Assembly: GCF_905475395.1 (NCBI RefSeq)
Contig: NC_058339.1
Coordinates: 5,340,001 to 5,404,000, forward strand
DNA: 64,000 bases
Origin: Chrysoperla carnea
Taxonomy: Eukaryota > Arthropoda > Insecta > Neuroptera > Chrysopidae
Direction of reading: 5' to 3'
Shown here in pieces: positions 1-12,770 of the stretch. Position numbers and translations under genes: made by a program. Below the pieces are notes generated by a model. The model was not told where the DNA came from. It was given only the letters and a program-made list of their open reading frames with translations, and did no database searches. Position 1 is the first letter of the stretch. Each line of letters opens with the position of its first letter.

Positions 1-1105
1 TACATCCGCAAGAGCAGGTAGATTGGGGCTGACAGAATAGGCGGAAGGCGAGGTTAAGATAACTCAAGTGACCTGTTTATAATGGAGTGGTTATCTAACT
101 ACATCAAAAATCAAAAAAAACAACTTTCAATGCAAAACAAAAGAGTTGGGTTTTCTGACTTTTGTCCGATTTGGTATAAATACTTTACTGTGCAATAGGT
201 CTTGGGATTAAACTTGATTAATGGTTAAATTTTTTTTTTGTTAGTAGGTCTCAGAGACAGAACGCGCGCGAGAGCCAGATTTGCCGTATTTTGAGCTATT
301 TTCAGGGCTCTGTAAAAGTTATAAATATTAGAGATACAACTCCGGCAGTCAGAACTTTATTTTAGGAAATTTCTTCATCTTTTTGGATCTTTTTTCAGAC
401 TTTGAAAATTTTCAATATTTTTTGAGTTATTCAAAAAAAACTGAGCCCCCTATTTTCTATTTCACTTAATTGTGGTACATGTGAACCAGACTACTAAGCC
501 TATTTAAAGTAAGTGAACATACAAATATTAAAATAGATATCAAATTCACAATTTTACACAGAATAATTTCTCTTCCACTACTTTTACAAAATAGTAGTTA
601 GTAGTAAAACATTAAAAACAATTAATGAATGCAGCTGACGGCAACGACTTCCAACACCAAACCAAACCAAACTAGACACCCATCTCTACCTTATCTACCT
701 TTAATAATAAAAATAAACATCATTTTACTAGGTCGTGGTCGTCTTTTAGTTTTAACTCATTTCATTTATTATATTTTTTATTAATTGTTGTCATTACATT
801 ATTGTTGTGTTCAAGTCGTACGCATCAGCACCTGTAGCATCTGTTGTTGTTGTTTGTTTGTGATTGTTTTAACTTGTTTGTTTTGGTATAAGTGAGTGAA
901 ATTTTAAATTTCTTTTAGGCAAATCAAAATTTGGACCATGCTGTTATTTTGTTTATATTTTGTATGTGTTTTATGATGAACCTTTTTTAATGATTTTTTT
1001 TTATTGAACAAATTAAAAGTTTCTTGTTTGAGTGTTTTTATTAAAATATTTTAATTGATTTTATTAATTAAAAATTGTAAGTATTACGATTTGTTTCTAT
1101 TAACG
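1..1105. other. AT-rich sequence without a recognised gene
   Basis: No reading frame of convincing length or composition lies here. The stretch contains T- and A-runs and short TGTTGT tracts near 840. I see no exon, RNA gene or repeat that I can name. Confidence 0.5.
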
Positions 1106-1117
1106 ATAACTCAATCT

Positions 1118-1388
1118 TTTTAGAGCCTAAATGGCCGAGTGGTCTAAGGCGTTTGTCTTTGTCTGTTAGTCCATTTAGACTTAGGTTGCGGGTTCGAATC
1201 CAGGCAGCTTCAGTGTGAACAATTTAGAATTAATGGGAGTGCAGAATTGATCACATTGTCGTCGCTTGGATAAGAACGAAGTAACCGACTCTAATAAAAA
1301 GATTAACAAATAATGATGTGGGTGGCCTCTGTTATAGGCGTATATGTCAGAGAAACGGAGGTTAAACCCCATTATTATTATTATTATT
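1118..1388 (+). mobile_element. tRNA-derived SINE, near full length
   Basis: The head resembles a Leu/Ser-type tRNA, with an A box (TGGCCGAGTGGTCT, 1132-1145) and a B box (GGTTCGAATCC, 1191-1201). A non-tRNA body follows, then an ATT microsatellite tail at about 1370-1390. A perfect 12-bp target-site duplication, ATAACTCAATCT, flanks it at 1106-1117 and 1389-1400, which supports retroposition. A second, 5'-truncated copy lies at 28082-28365. I do not call it a functional tRNA, because the anticodon region is expanded and does not fold well and the tRNA-unrelated body is shared with the other copy. Confidence 0.85.
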
Positions 1389-1400
1389 ATAACTCAATCT

Positions 1401-4400
1401 ATTTGCATGTGATGGTTATTGTCTCGCTATGGGCATTAAACTAAATATCTAAAAAGAAAAAATTAATGCATCTTTGAAATTTTCCACACTTGTTTATTAG
1501 GGTGTAATCACTTCCTGAAGAAAAATCCACCTCTCAAAGGCGTAACTAACCTCTTTTTTGGGGGGTAGTTATGGGGTTTTAATTAGTATTTTACATTAAG
1601 CTTTCAAAACTTTGGAAAAACTTGTTTGCTTTTCTAGAATGTTTCACAAAACCACTAGTTGAAGTTAGCCCGAAAAAAAGTTTTTTTATAAGTTGCGCCC
1701 TCACGGATAAACGGTGATGTTTTTACGAAAGAATGCTTTCAATAAAAATTTTAAAATTTTTTTGTAAGGAATAACTTTTACATTTAAACTTTTGTTCTAT
1801 CTCTAACGGGTCACAAGATGGATACTTTTTAATTTGATTGAATGAGCAAAATAATTCCATTTTAAAATTGACATATCTCGGTCAATTTTGAAGCTAGAAA
1901 GTCGAAAAATAAACGAAAATGTGCACAAATACTTCAACTAGAACTTTTTTCTTTATTTAATGCATAGTTTTTTTGTAATTTGTAAAAAACTGATTAAAAT
2001 CCCTCAACTACCCTCTAAAAAAGTGTGCTAGATACGCCCCTGAGAGGTGTCGACTTTTATTTTTACAAAGTATTTAATAAATTGATGAATAATGAATGGA
2101 AAATTCCATAAAAAATTGAGCATAATAAATTTTATTAAATTTGTCAAATTTTTTAAGCATGAGTCGTCATTAATATTGATTGGAATTTCCCTAGACATAC
2201 AAATATTTTAGCGTAATCAAAAAAATTTAAGAAATAAATGTCAAGTTAAAATGTCATCATATTTAATTACGTCATGCTGATTTTTTTTTATTAATGAATT
2301 GTAAATAAGAATGTGATCATTGTTTAAACAATTTTATGCGAATTCTTTGATATTGAATTGATGGTAATGAACTATTAAGTATTTAATACGTTTATCGTTT
2401 ACCAAAACAAACAAAAAATACGTGCAAATTTGTACTGTAAGTGTAAGCAGGAGTTGGATAATACCGCCGCGCAGGTGAGGTGAAAAAACGCCTAAAATAT
2501 AAAAATATTGTGTTTTTTGACATGTTTTAAAAACAAAAAAATACAGTCGAATTGAGAACCTCCTTTTTTTTTGGTTTGAAGTCGGTTAAAAAGTAGCAGA
2601 ATGATAAGAGTTTTAACAAAAAAATGCGCCAAGTCTTAAAAGAAGGTAGTTGAAGTTTTCGTACGATATGAGAAAAATTTCAGTGCGATGATTCTTTCAG
2701 AAGATACAATATTTTAAATTCAGAAGTGTCAATTTTGTTTGGAAAGCTAACTACAGATCAGATGATATAATCACGAGCGCATCATACACAATACATTGTC
2801 TGAAAACTCTTTTTTTGTCTTATACATAAGAACGTATGGTAAAAGTTCAGTTTAGGCACTTTTCCTTAAAAATCAACCTAGAACATAAGGAAAAAATAAT
2901 AATTTCAAGCATTTTTTACGTAGATCACGAATCCGTTTGCGCAGATACCGAAAAACTTACAGTTTTTCTTTAATTCAGTTTCACGTTTTACGCCCTGAAC
3001 ATGCTATATAACTTTCAGCTCGATACTGTATCTGTATGTGTGCATATTTTAATAATTAATTCACTTTCACTTTGACATTGAATACTTTTAAGAAATTTAT
3101 TGTAAATATTTGAGGAATATTTTCATGGTCATTTTATTAATTGAAAATCAGATAATGATGAAAGCAGTCAACAATCGTTGATGAATATTAACTATGTAAA
3201 AACACGCATTACTTAATTAGACTGAATGTTAAATTTAAAAATAGTCATCTTTTAATTTTGTATTTTACTTGATCTAATCATGGTGTTAATAAGTTTGTGT
3301 TAATTAATAATATTTAATATCTAATTTAGTAGCTTGCTACTAAATTATTTTATTGTGTCCATTCATTTTCTATGGAAGTATTTACATATAGACGAAGAAA
3401 CGAAGAAATAAAGTTCGAAAAATTTGAGTAGTAAATCGGATTTGATTAATAAGAAACTAGGAGAAACCACCCGCTTTGCTGGGCAATTTTTCCTTTTTAA
3501 AACAAAGACTATCACGTTATAGCCCATCCTCCCTTTTGTTCACAATTTTATGGATTTTAATTTTTCTGACATTGTAAAACTTTCTATAGGTCCAATCATT
3601 AAATTAACCTGGTTTTTATACTTTTTGGATCAAAATTACCCCATCCGCTGAGTTTCATCAAGTTCCAAAACAAAATTTCTTGCGTTTTTTTCGATTTTTT
3701 TCGAAGGAGTTACCTACCGCTTAAAAAAATTGCAAAAAATCGAAAAATTTTTTTAATCTCCAATTTCGATAAAACTCAATATATAAGGTAATTTTTGACC
3801 CAAAAAGTACAAAAATCGGGTGAATTTCTTGAGTGGTCAAAAAGTTTTTGAGATACGGACTAAAATCGATCCAAATATTGCGATATCTCAGAAACTCTGC
3901 ATCTAATCATTAAATTAACCTGATTTTTATACTTTTTGGATCAAAATTACCCCATCCACCGAGTTTCATCAAATTCCAAAAGAAATTTTTTTTTGCTTTA
4001 AAAATCCCTTTGATAAAAAAAATTGCATATATCGCCCGAGTCGAATTTAAATTTAATTTGATTGCCTATATAATTTTAGTTGATTAAAAATTAAATTAGA
4101 ATTATAAAATTAATGTCAAGATATTTGTTCCAAAATTAATTGAACACTCCTTATTTTCAATCACCTTGAGCTACCACCTAAAGTAAAAAACCTGAATTTT
4201 ACTGAAAATGCTTCTAAACAGTTGAATATACATAATACAGTTAGTTTCTAACTTTATTAATAATAATTGTAGATATTAATTTTAAAGTATTTATCTGTAA
4301 TATTTGAGGGCTAACAAGAATACAAGATTCTTTAAACGGTCAATTCATTTTTTTTCCATTACACACTGGTAGGTAGGTAATATTCTATTTAATTTTGAAT

Positions 4401-4477
4401 TTATATCATCACTTTACAGTGAAACCGAAGCTTACAGTGATATATATTACTTTACAGTGATTATATATCCTGTATTT
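1401..4477. other. Intergenic, repeat-derived, no gene seen
   Basis: There is no supported coding sequence. At 1685-1830 lies a degraded, reverse-oriented piece of family A (the part reading 'Tcacgg.taaacggtgatgtt...cttttgttctatctctaacgg'). At 3395-3440 is a fragment shared with 5230-5310 and 12790-12850. An internally repeated element occupies 3590-4010. Confidence 0.45.
3590..4010. repeat. Dispersed repeat with internal direct repeat
   Basis: The segment 3590-3690 (cattaaattaacctggtttt, then 'accccatccgctgagtttcatcaag') recurs at 3903-3985. The intervening part (about 3780-3905, with 'gatacggactaaaatcgatccaaatattgcgatatctcag') occurs in the opposite orientation at about 18150-18262. It behaves as a member of a dispersed non-coding repeat family. 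Confidence 0.6.
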
Positions 4478-4780
4478 ATGAAATATATATCAAGGTATAC
4501 TAATTTTAGTCACAAGTTTATAAAACTTAAGAATATTAATGATACGAACAAAATTTTGGTATATATGTCCATAAAATCACCTAATTAGTTCATTTTCGAT
4601 TGTCTGTCTGTCTGTCAGCATCAAAAACGAAAAGAGATATCAAGCTGAAATTTTTATAGCGTGCATAGGATGTAAAAAATGGGGCCGAGTTCATAGGTCA
4701 ATTGGGTTTTGGGTATGTAGGACCCATCTTGTAAATCGGAAGAGACAGAACAAAAGTTTAAAAAAAGGTCCTTTTAAAAA
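4478..4780 (+). repeat. Family A dispersed repeat, 5' part
   Basis: It starts with the family's left end (atatatcaaggtatacta) and continues through 'ttagtcacaag', the 'aaaatcacctaattag' block, the short TCTG run and 'agagatatcaagctgaaatt'. The 3' half is lost. The best full copy is at 15110-15660. Confidence 0.75.
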
Positions 4781-5224
4781 AAACTAATGTTAGAAACAAA
4801 TTATGACAGAATTTTGGAGTCCATATTTTTGCAAGGGATACTCCTGCACCTATTCCAGCACACTCTGGCTATATATATAAATATTATATATTAAGTATAA
4901 TATTAACAATTTTAACATAGTTTTACTGTAAATGTAATTAATTAACATAATTCAAATATTTAATGTGTGTAATACTTGTTCAATTCAATTTATTTATATT
5001 TACATTGAAACGTTGATTGATTATTAATTAATTTGGTCTAATTACAGTACATAGACTTTTTATAAAATTTAAAAAAATAGAACAGAAAATCTATTTTATG
5101 TTTGTTTTAGTCTGAAAGAGAATTTTAACCACTAAGAAATCCATGTAATTAAATATCGATAGCAAATAAGTAAAAAATTTTGTCATTCTTATATTCTCAA
5201 ATTGACAGAAGCGACAACGCTCAA

Positions 5225-5465
5225 CTATTTCCTAGTGAGCGAAAAAACGAAGCACAAAAAATGTTCAAAGTTCGAAAAATTTGAGCAATAAGTCTGATTT
5301 GAATGCGGTTTTCAGCATTCGTTAAAGCGTCAGGAAATTTTGTGACCTAGTCTGATTTACAAGAAATAAAAAATATGCAATTGCATTATTAAATTCACAA
5401 TTCGTTTAATAGTGATAAACACGAATATGATCTTAGAGGTACCTGGTGCTCAAAATAAACAGATT
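5225..5465. repeat. Degenerate dispersed repeat
   Basis: It shares 'gaagcac.aaaa.atg.tcaaagttcgaaaaatttgag' with 12795-12841 and 'gataaacacgaatatg' plus 'ggtacctggtgc' with the array at 12950-13370. A reverse-oriented relative is at 31670-31990. It carries no reading frame. Confidence 0.5.
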
Positions 5466-5569
5466 CTCGTCGTCTAGTGTCATAGTGTCGTTATCTAGTC
5501 TATTTAGAGGTTTAAGCCTCATTTACTTATTGTAGACTTAAATTATTAGTACCTAAATCGTTATCAGAC

Positions 5570-6200
5570 TTATATATACTTTGTTGATCAAAATTGGATA
5601 AAATTTCGATGTAATAGAGCAAAATTAAATATTTTGAATTTTGATGACGTCATCAAGTTCAAAAATTCGTTTTTTAAATAACACAGCAATTTTGATCCGA
5701 TCTTATTGGAATTTTTTTTGAAACCCACTAATTTTGGGTCATTCTTTTCAGCTGTGATGTCAGTTTTTCGCTAGTTATCACTTATGTGCTTAATTCCGAA
5801 ACCAGACCTACACATTCTTGAAACCTATTTGTGCTAGGTTAGTTTTGACCACAAATTTGAAAAGTATGGCTAAAATTTAGTAGAATTACATACTTTGTTT
5901 ATCAAAATTGGATAAAATTTCGATGTAATAGAGCAAAATTAAATATTTTGAATTTTGATGACGGCATCAAGTTCAAAAATTCGATTTTTTTAATAACACA
6001 GGCAATTTTGATCCGATCTTATTGGAATTTTTTTTGAAACCCACTAATTTTGGGTCATTCTTTTCAGCTGTGATGTTAGTTTTTCGCTAGTTATCACTTA
6101 TGTGCTTAATTCCGAAACCAGACCTCCACATTCTTGAAACCTATTAGTGCTAGGTTAATTTTGATCACAAATTTGAAAAATATGTCCCAAATTTAGTAGG
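5570..6200 (+). repeat. Two tandem copies of a ~313-bp unit
   Basis: The unit beginning 'tactttgtt.atcaaaattgg' at about 5578 repeats at about 5891 with very high identity, through 'gatgacg.catcaagttc', 'tttcagctgtgatgt' and 'ccgaaaccagacct'. The same unit in reverse orientation, again about two copies, lies at 44340-44830 in intron 2 of the WIP gene. This suggests a satellite-like sequence that also disperses. Confidence 0.8.
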
Positions 6201-6825
6201 ATTACATATATATGATATAAATGATTATGAATAATATATTAATATAATTATGAATATTTTACATTTATGAAGAAATCAATAAATATTTGTTCGTGATGTC
6301 TCCTCCACATAAAATGATGAATTAATAATAATGTAATAATTATCTATGTTGAAATAATTGTTATATTATATAAAATTATAAATATGTGTTTATAATTAAT
6401 CGTATAATAGATATGAATGAATATTTATAATGATTATAGTTTCAAAAAATTGATGTACGATTTCCGCTTGAGTTATTTTATATATGCCTGCTGTATGTTA
6501 TATGTATGTACCGACTTTCAAAACTGAACATATGTCATTAAAAGACAATCTGAATAAGCTTTTATTTTTTCAAATTATATAAATTTTTGCATATTCCGAA
6601 TACAACTAATTTTGTATCATCTCATGTTTATTCATTTCTTTAGCTCACTGTAGAAATTCGAAAAATACACTCCTACATATCTCGGAAGTGATTTCTTTAA
6701 TCGTTTCTCTTATTATCTGTTCTAAATGGTCTATATTTATAAACGACCATTAACATTCCTATCGAACTTTCTCAATTTGTGGTCATCCTGTATATTCGAT
6801 GTTAAAAGTGAATAGCTGAATGTTA

Positions 6826-7682
6826 ATATTTTTGAAAGCAGTTTTTTTCGTACATTTTATAATAAAAAAGTTTTTCATATGTAGCCAACTTAGCTAAACA
6901 CCTTGTAGATAAAGAAAAATCAACGCATAATAAATCTAGCAATTAAGGATGTATGAGCATGACAACAATGTTTGATTTAAAGGCTCAAAATTTGTTTGTA
7001 GGTAGTCTTTTACTCAAAGAATATGTGGTTAAAATTTCAGCTTAGGTATCGGTGCAAATTTTTAAGAAAAAAGTCATTAAAAATCGATATAAAATACATT
7101 GGCTCTTATGTAGGAATCTCAAAAAACGACATATTTTGGAAGTTTTTGATAATTTTCATTTGGAATGAATGAAAACAAATTAAAAAAAAAACTTTTTAAT
7201 AGCAAGTAAACATATTAGCAATGAATTAGAAAAGAAAAAAACTAAGTGTCACCGTCCATATAAGGGATGTAAGAGCAGGGTATTTTCAACTTTGATGATG
7301 AATTTTGTTATAACTTCATGAATGTAGACGAAAAATAAGAATAAAATTTTTCGATATGTGTCTTGGTTTTCGAAATATCGAAAGCTAAATAATTAAACAA
7401 AATTTTCAATTTTCGATATTTTGAAAATTAAGCCAGATATCGAAAAATTTTATTCTTACTTTTCGTCTTATATCGTCAAGTAATAATAAAAATTTATCAT
7501 CAAAATTGAAAATATCTATTTTTAAATTTGTGCCCCCACTACCATGCTCATACATCCTTAATATTTTTGAAAGCAGTTTTTTTCGTACATTTTATAATAA
7601 AAAAGTTTTCCATATGTAGCCAACTTAGCTCTAGACACCTTGTAGATAAAGAAAAATCAACGCATAATAAATCTAGAAATTA
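6826..7682. repeat. Direct repeats (~120 bp) flanking an inserted TIR element
   Basis: The segment 6826-6943 (atatttttgaaagcag to tctagcaatta) recurs almost identically at 7561-7682. Between the two lies an element with terminal inverted repeats. The right copy has a small insertion (tctagac for taaac). Confidence 0.8.
6944..7560. mobile_element. MITE-like element with 18-bp terminal inverted repeats
   Basis: The left end TAAGGATGTATGAGCATG (6944-6961) is the exact reverse complement of the right end at 7543-7560. The element has no coding capacity. Its interior ('atcgaaaattttattctta...tttcgt', 7310-7500) resembles 8780-8930, and part of it resembles 17380-17460, so the family has several relatives in the window. 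Confidence 0.85.
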
Positions 7683-7689
7683 ATGTTAT

Positions 7690-9700
7690 TAAAATTAATC
7701 AATTTTCACTAGTTATTACGGTTTTTATATAAAAAAGTAAACATTTTTAAATTAATTTTCCTTTCATTATTCAAATTAAATAAAACATTAGTTAATTTGT
7801 TTTATCCTTAAATGGATTACTCACGGTAATTAAATATATTAATATTAGATATAAGTAAGTACTTTAATTTTAAATCTGTTGTGTTAAATATCTAATTATG
7901 TACACTTTCCATTTACAGTACTTAGGTACTCGTTACAAAAAATTACAAAATCGACATTCTTTATGTTATTTTTACCTCCATATATTAGTAGAGCAAGAGG
8001 GACACGTAAATTTTATTTTTGAACAATAACGTGAATTTTCTGTTGCGAAAAACAAAGAAAATTACAAGAAAAATAGTTTTGCAAGTATGTTGCAGTGTTA
8101 AAATCCCTCCTAAAATGGCCTGACTTGTTTATTTGCAATATTTATAAGTTTACTCAAAAAAAGGGCTCTTAAGATACCGCTATACTCCAGCTAGGTGTTT
8201 GAATGCCTCAAACACCTACTCAAGTTCAAATTTCACATTTGAAGTTATAAAAGATGCACTCACTTTATTATGTCATTGAAAACTAAAAATCCAACGTTAA
8301 AATTTGTGTCTAGGTGGAGTTGCCTTATTACCTGTGATAGTTTTTACGTATGCCCACGAAATATGAATTAAATTAGACATCTTTTTGTTTTCTTAAACTC
8401 GGGCCATCATCAATCACGCTACCTTCTCTATATAGAGGTAGTGTGGCCATCACTACATGTTTTATTAAATATATTGAAATTCGCAAATTGAATCTTGACT
8501 GTATCTTTGTATTTATTTTAACGGTAAATTAATAATTAAAACGTGATTAATTAAAAAATATTTTATTGTGATAATTTTCTTTTGTTAGCATATTTTTTTT
8601 TTGGGTAGTTATTTTTGTTATTAGGTTGGCAACTAGTAATTATTATTAACTGTGTTCTTAAATTATATTTTTGTTATTTTAATTTAATTTTAATTATACA
8701 TAGGAACTAAAAGTATTTTAATGATGCTAAACTGAAGTCACATTATGTTTAGACATTTTTGCAAAAGTATTTGAGCATTGTATAGTTAAAAATTTTCGAT
8801 ATCTGGAGTAATTTTCAAAATATCGAAAATTGAAAATTTTGTTTAATTATCTAACCAAGGCAGATATCGAATAATTTTATTCTTATTTTTCGTTTACATT
8901 CATCAACTCATAACGAGATCCAGAAGTTGAAAATAAGATACAAACAATTTCAATCACAAGTCCAAACTTCCCTTGACGTTCGTACTACCTTAAATGTTAA
9001 TATTTTTGAATTGTAGTCGTTTAAACATAGAACCCATTTTGCAATAGAATAAATGGCACGTTGGACTTCCTACATAAAGTAAACACATTTGTCTATTTAA
9101 TTTAATTATTATATATAAACAATAGTTTCATGTGGTTGCTGATGTTCATGGCCATTTAATGAGCACATTGAGTGAGTGCATCTCCCATTCATCAATTTTT
9201 AAATATACCATTTTTGGTATAATATTCATAAATTAACTGAAGCCTGTTGAAAAAAATTATTTGGAGGAGATGATTATTTATTTTCTGGTTCATGGTATAT
9301 CACGTAAATGATTTGCCTTACATTTTTTAAGAAATTTGTGGATGTCGGACGGATGTTCAAAAATTTACAAATATGCTATTTTATAAACTATACAACATAT
9401 CGTATTAGTACCTAATTGAAGTAATATGAATGAATAAATAATTAATATATTAAATTATTTGTTTATTGATTATATTTTCAACACCTACAGTTTAATGTTT
9501 CTAACTGTGTAGATTTACAATTTTTTTTTGTAAAACCTACAACGGTAGTGAACAAGGCGTATCATATTTTTAATGAATAACAAATACTATAATATATTAT
9601 TTGATTATTCATCATGCATTTTATTAAATAATCTTTAGATATTAATAATCAGAATCAAGGTAATTATGATAGATATAGTTATTCAAATTTTACACAGAAA
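7690..9700. other. AT-rich intergenic sequence, no gene seen
   Basis: No coding sequence is supported. The stretch 8780-8930 is a degraded relative of the interior of the MITE at 6944-7560. The rest is unassigned. Confidence 0.4.
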
Positions 9701-9704
9701 CAAG

Positions 9705-10240
9705 TGAAAACAAACAATTGACTGAGTTAATTGTTGAAATACCATGCATAGTCAGCGTTGATTTCTTTATCACATTACACATACAAACATGTGACACATA
9801 CATAACTGATAATCAAGTATAGTACATATTATAAAATTTCCGCCTAATTGGCGCCTTCACGGGTAAACAGTGATGTTTACGAAAAAATGTTTCAAACAAA
9901 AGTTGTTTAATTTTTGATAAGAAACTTTTTTTACATTCAAACTTTTGTTCTATCTCTAACGGTTTGCAAGATGGGTCCTACGGACCCAAGACCCAATTGA
10001 CCTATGATGCTCATTTACGAACTTGACCTCACTTTTTACGTCCTGAGTACGCTGTAAAAATTTCAGCTCGATATCTTTTGTCGTTTTTGAGTTATCGTGT
10101 CCACAGACGGACGGACGGACAACAATTAGGTGATTTTATGAACACCTATGACAAAATTTTTTTCCTAACATCATTATTTTTAAGCGTTACAAACTTGAGA
10201 CTAAACTTAATATACTATGTATATTTCATATAACTTGGAG
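9705..10240 (-). repeat. Family A dispersed repeat, reverse copy
   Basis: Read on the minus strand it runs from 'tatactatgtatatttcat' backwards through the 'caaaattttgtcataggtgtt' block, the TCCG run, 'gatatcgagctgaaattt', 'ggtcaattgggtcttgggtc' and 'acaaaagtttgaatg' to the 'caattaactcagtcaattg' end at about 9710. It is nearly complete, with no coding sequence. Confidence 0.8.
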
Positions 10241-12161
10241 ATATTTTAAATAATTTTCAATCATTTGTGACAAGTCCTATTTTTTCCGAAAATGCGAATA
10301 ATTGAGAACAATCAAAATATACAGATTGAGAAGAAATTTAATGCTTAACAATTTTTATAGAATGTAAAAAAATAACGTATTGAATTCTACGAAAAATTTC
10401 TGACTTTTTACATGTATTGGTTTGCTGTATCTTGCCTTTGAAATGAACATACTGTATATAGAGTAAACTATTTCTATAATTATTTGATAATAATAAACAA
10501 AAAATAGAAATTATTAGCTATGCCATAATTATTAAAACAATAATTTATGGTATTTAAAATTATAATTTTTTTTCCAAATATTTTAAAAATATTATTAAAA
10601 GTTTCACTTTGCATTTTAATGAACATGAATTTAAAAGAATGATTTTTTTATTAAAATCATAATCTTATGCAAAATGTAACGTACCTAGAACGTACAATGT
10701 TGATTATAACAATTAAATAATAATACGAATACTTGCAAGTAAATTATAATTACTTATGTTTTATTTAGAATTAATTAATTATAATTTTAAATAATTATAA
10801 TAATATGTATTTAAAAATTGTAATTCATCGTTCTTTTTATACCATGTATATATTAAATATATATCAAGGTATATTAAAATTAGTTACAAGTTTGTAAATT
10901 CTTATTATTAACATTCGCTTTATTTACACGATTATATATTCCAACTAAATATAATTTTATTTTCCATCAATAAAATGCATGACTTGTAAACTAAAATCAA
11001 TCTCTTTCATAGAAGTAATGATTTTGTTTATTTAACTTCATTGATTTTGTATCAATGAGTTCATATTATAAATTCAATCTCATTCTATTGTAAATACAAA
11101 TATTTAGCTGTACTTGTTCCAATCATTAGGAAATGGTTTGAAAGTATTTTTACTTTTTTTCAATATGAAACGACCAACTTCGGAATGAGGTTGTCATTAT
11201 TTTAATTTTTTTTCAGCTTTAATGTAAGCACTGATATTCAGACGTAGTATATACGGGGTATTTCAATAATTAATTCAGTCAATTGTTTAGTTTTCACTTG
11301 TTTTAAGTGTTTTCAACAAATTATAATATAGGCATGGTCTCATAATTAAAACAGAACTAGATGGTTTTGTTAAGATTCAGTGTTACTTAGAATTAATTAT
11401 AAATACAGATTAAAATCTTTTAATTTTAAGAAAAATATAATAAAATAGTAGAGAATAATATTTTTCTAAAATACTTTCATTTTCAATTAATCTGTTGTTC
11501 ATATCTTTACGAAATTACATAAAATAATATTTCTATACACTCGACGCGACGCCCAAAATCAAAAAAGTTGATCAAAATTTCACTCAATTTCAAACAGTCT
11601 GAGCTTCCCGTAAAATTCAAAATTAAAAAATCAACTTGCTTGATACCCACCCGCTTCACTGGGCTTAAAAGTAAGAATCACCGTTTTATAGCCTTCACCT
11701 CTCTTGATCTCATAAAAAAAAAAATTCTAGAAAATAATTTCGAAATTTATTGAAAGTATTTTCGAGACGACTCACGAGTAAAAAGGGATGTTATCTCTAT
11801 CGCCCTATCTATAACGGTTTACAAGATGGATACTTTTTTATTTGAATGAATGAGATGATATCCCGATCAATTTTGAAGCTAGAAAAAACGAAGAATGGAC
11901 AGAAACACTTCAGCTAGACCTTTTAATTGAACTTTTTTTCTATTTGACCTATAGTTTTTTTTTGTAATTTGTAAAAAACTGATAAAAGCCTCCCAAAAAA
12001 GGGGGTTAAATACGCCTCTTTTTTACAAAGTGTTTACCTAATGAGCAACTGTGGAAAATTTCAAAGATGCATTAATTTTTTCTTTATTACCATGATATTC
12101 TATTTAATTTTATTAGACTTTACAATCAATCCATTGTTAAATATAAATCAATCTGTTCCAG
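10241..12161. other. AT-rich sequence upstream of the first gene
   Basis: No gene is supported. A short family A left end is at 10838-10902, and a right-end relative (ttcaataattaattcagtca) lies near 11260-11310. The last bases before 12162 form a splice acceptor (ctgttccag), so a first non-coding exon and an intron of the next gene probably lie in this stretch. I cannot place that exon. Confidence 0.4.
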
Positions 12162-12175
12162 ATTAAAATAAAAGA

Positions 12176-12770
12176 ATGCCATCAAAATCAACAACATATT
12201 GGGATGCAATGGATTTTGAGAGTGAAGAGAATTCTGAATTTAGTAGTTCACCACAGGAAACATTACGTAATTACGTTGATCCATGGGACCTAGAGAACTA
12301 CGCGTACATACGTAAACATTTAGCATCGACACCAGAACCATCTACACCAACCTTTGTTGGTGGTGAACCAACATTTGTTGGTGAACCAACAGATTCAACA
12401 TTCTATTATATACCTGGTGGTGGTAGTGGTAGTGGGGGTGGGGGAGGTGGTGTTCGTAGACAATCTGATGAAGGTGATTATAATTTAGATTCATTTCTAT
12501 ATCCGCCAGAGACAATCTATGGGAATACGGTGAATAAATTCGCGGGTATTGATGAAGCACAATTTCATAATGAACGTATTCTAAATGCAAATGAATTGTA
12601 TAGTTCGGGTGAATACGCAACTTCATCAACGATACGCAATCATAATATTGAACCAACGTATGTACGACGGCAACGTAGCATAATTACACAACAACAGCAG
12701 CAGCTGCAACCTCAACAGAATGAGAAAATTTATGATGAGAGAAGAATGCAACACTCCACGGAATACTCAG
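12176..12770 (+). CDS. Unrecognised insect gene, coding exon 1
   Basis: It encodes 198 residues plus one base and ends at cag|gtaaat. It holds the Gly/Ser tract (about residues 81-91) and the Gln tract (about 173-181). The open frame reads on past the donor to 12841 into a dispersed repeat (12790-12850). That extension is intron, not protein. Confidence 0.8.

Noticed and set aside
1123..1206. A functional tRNA-Leu or tRNA-Ser gene
   Set aside because: A and B boxes are present, but the region between is expanded and the same body recurs at 28.1 kb with an ATT tail, which fits a SINE.
12342..12656. Antisense 104-codon frame opposite the first gene
   Set aside because: It is a His/Tyr-rich shadow of the coding exon, with no signals of its own.
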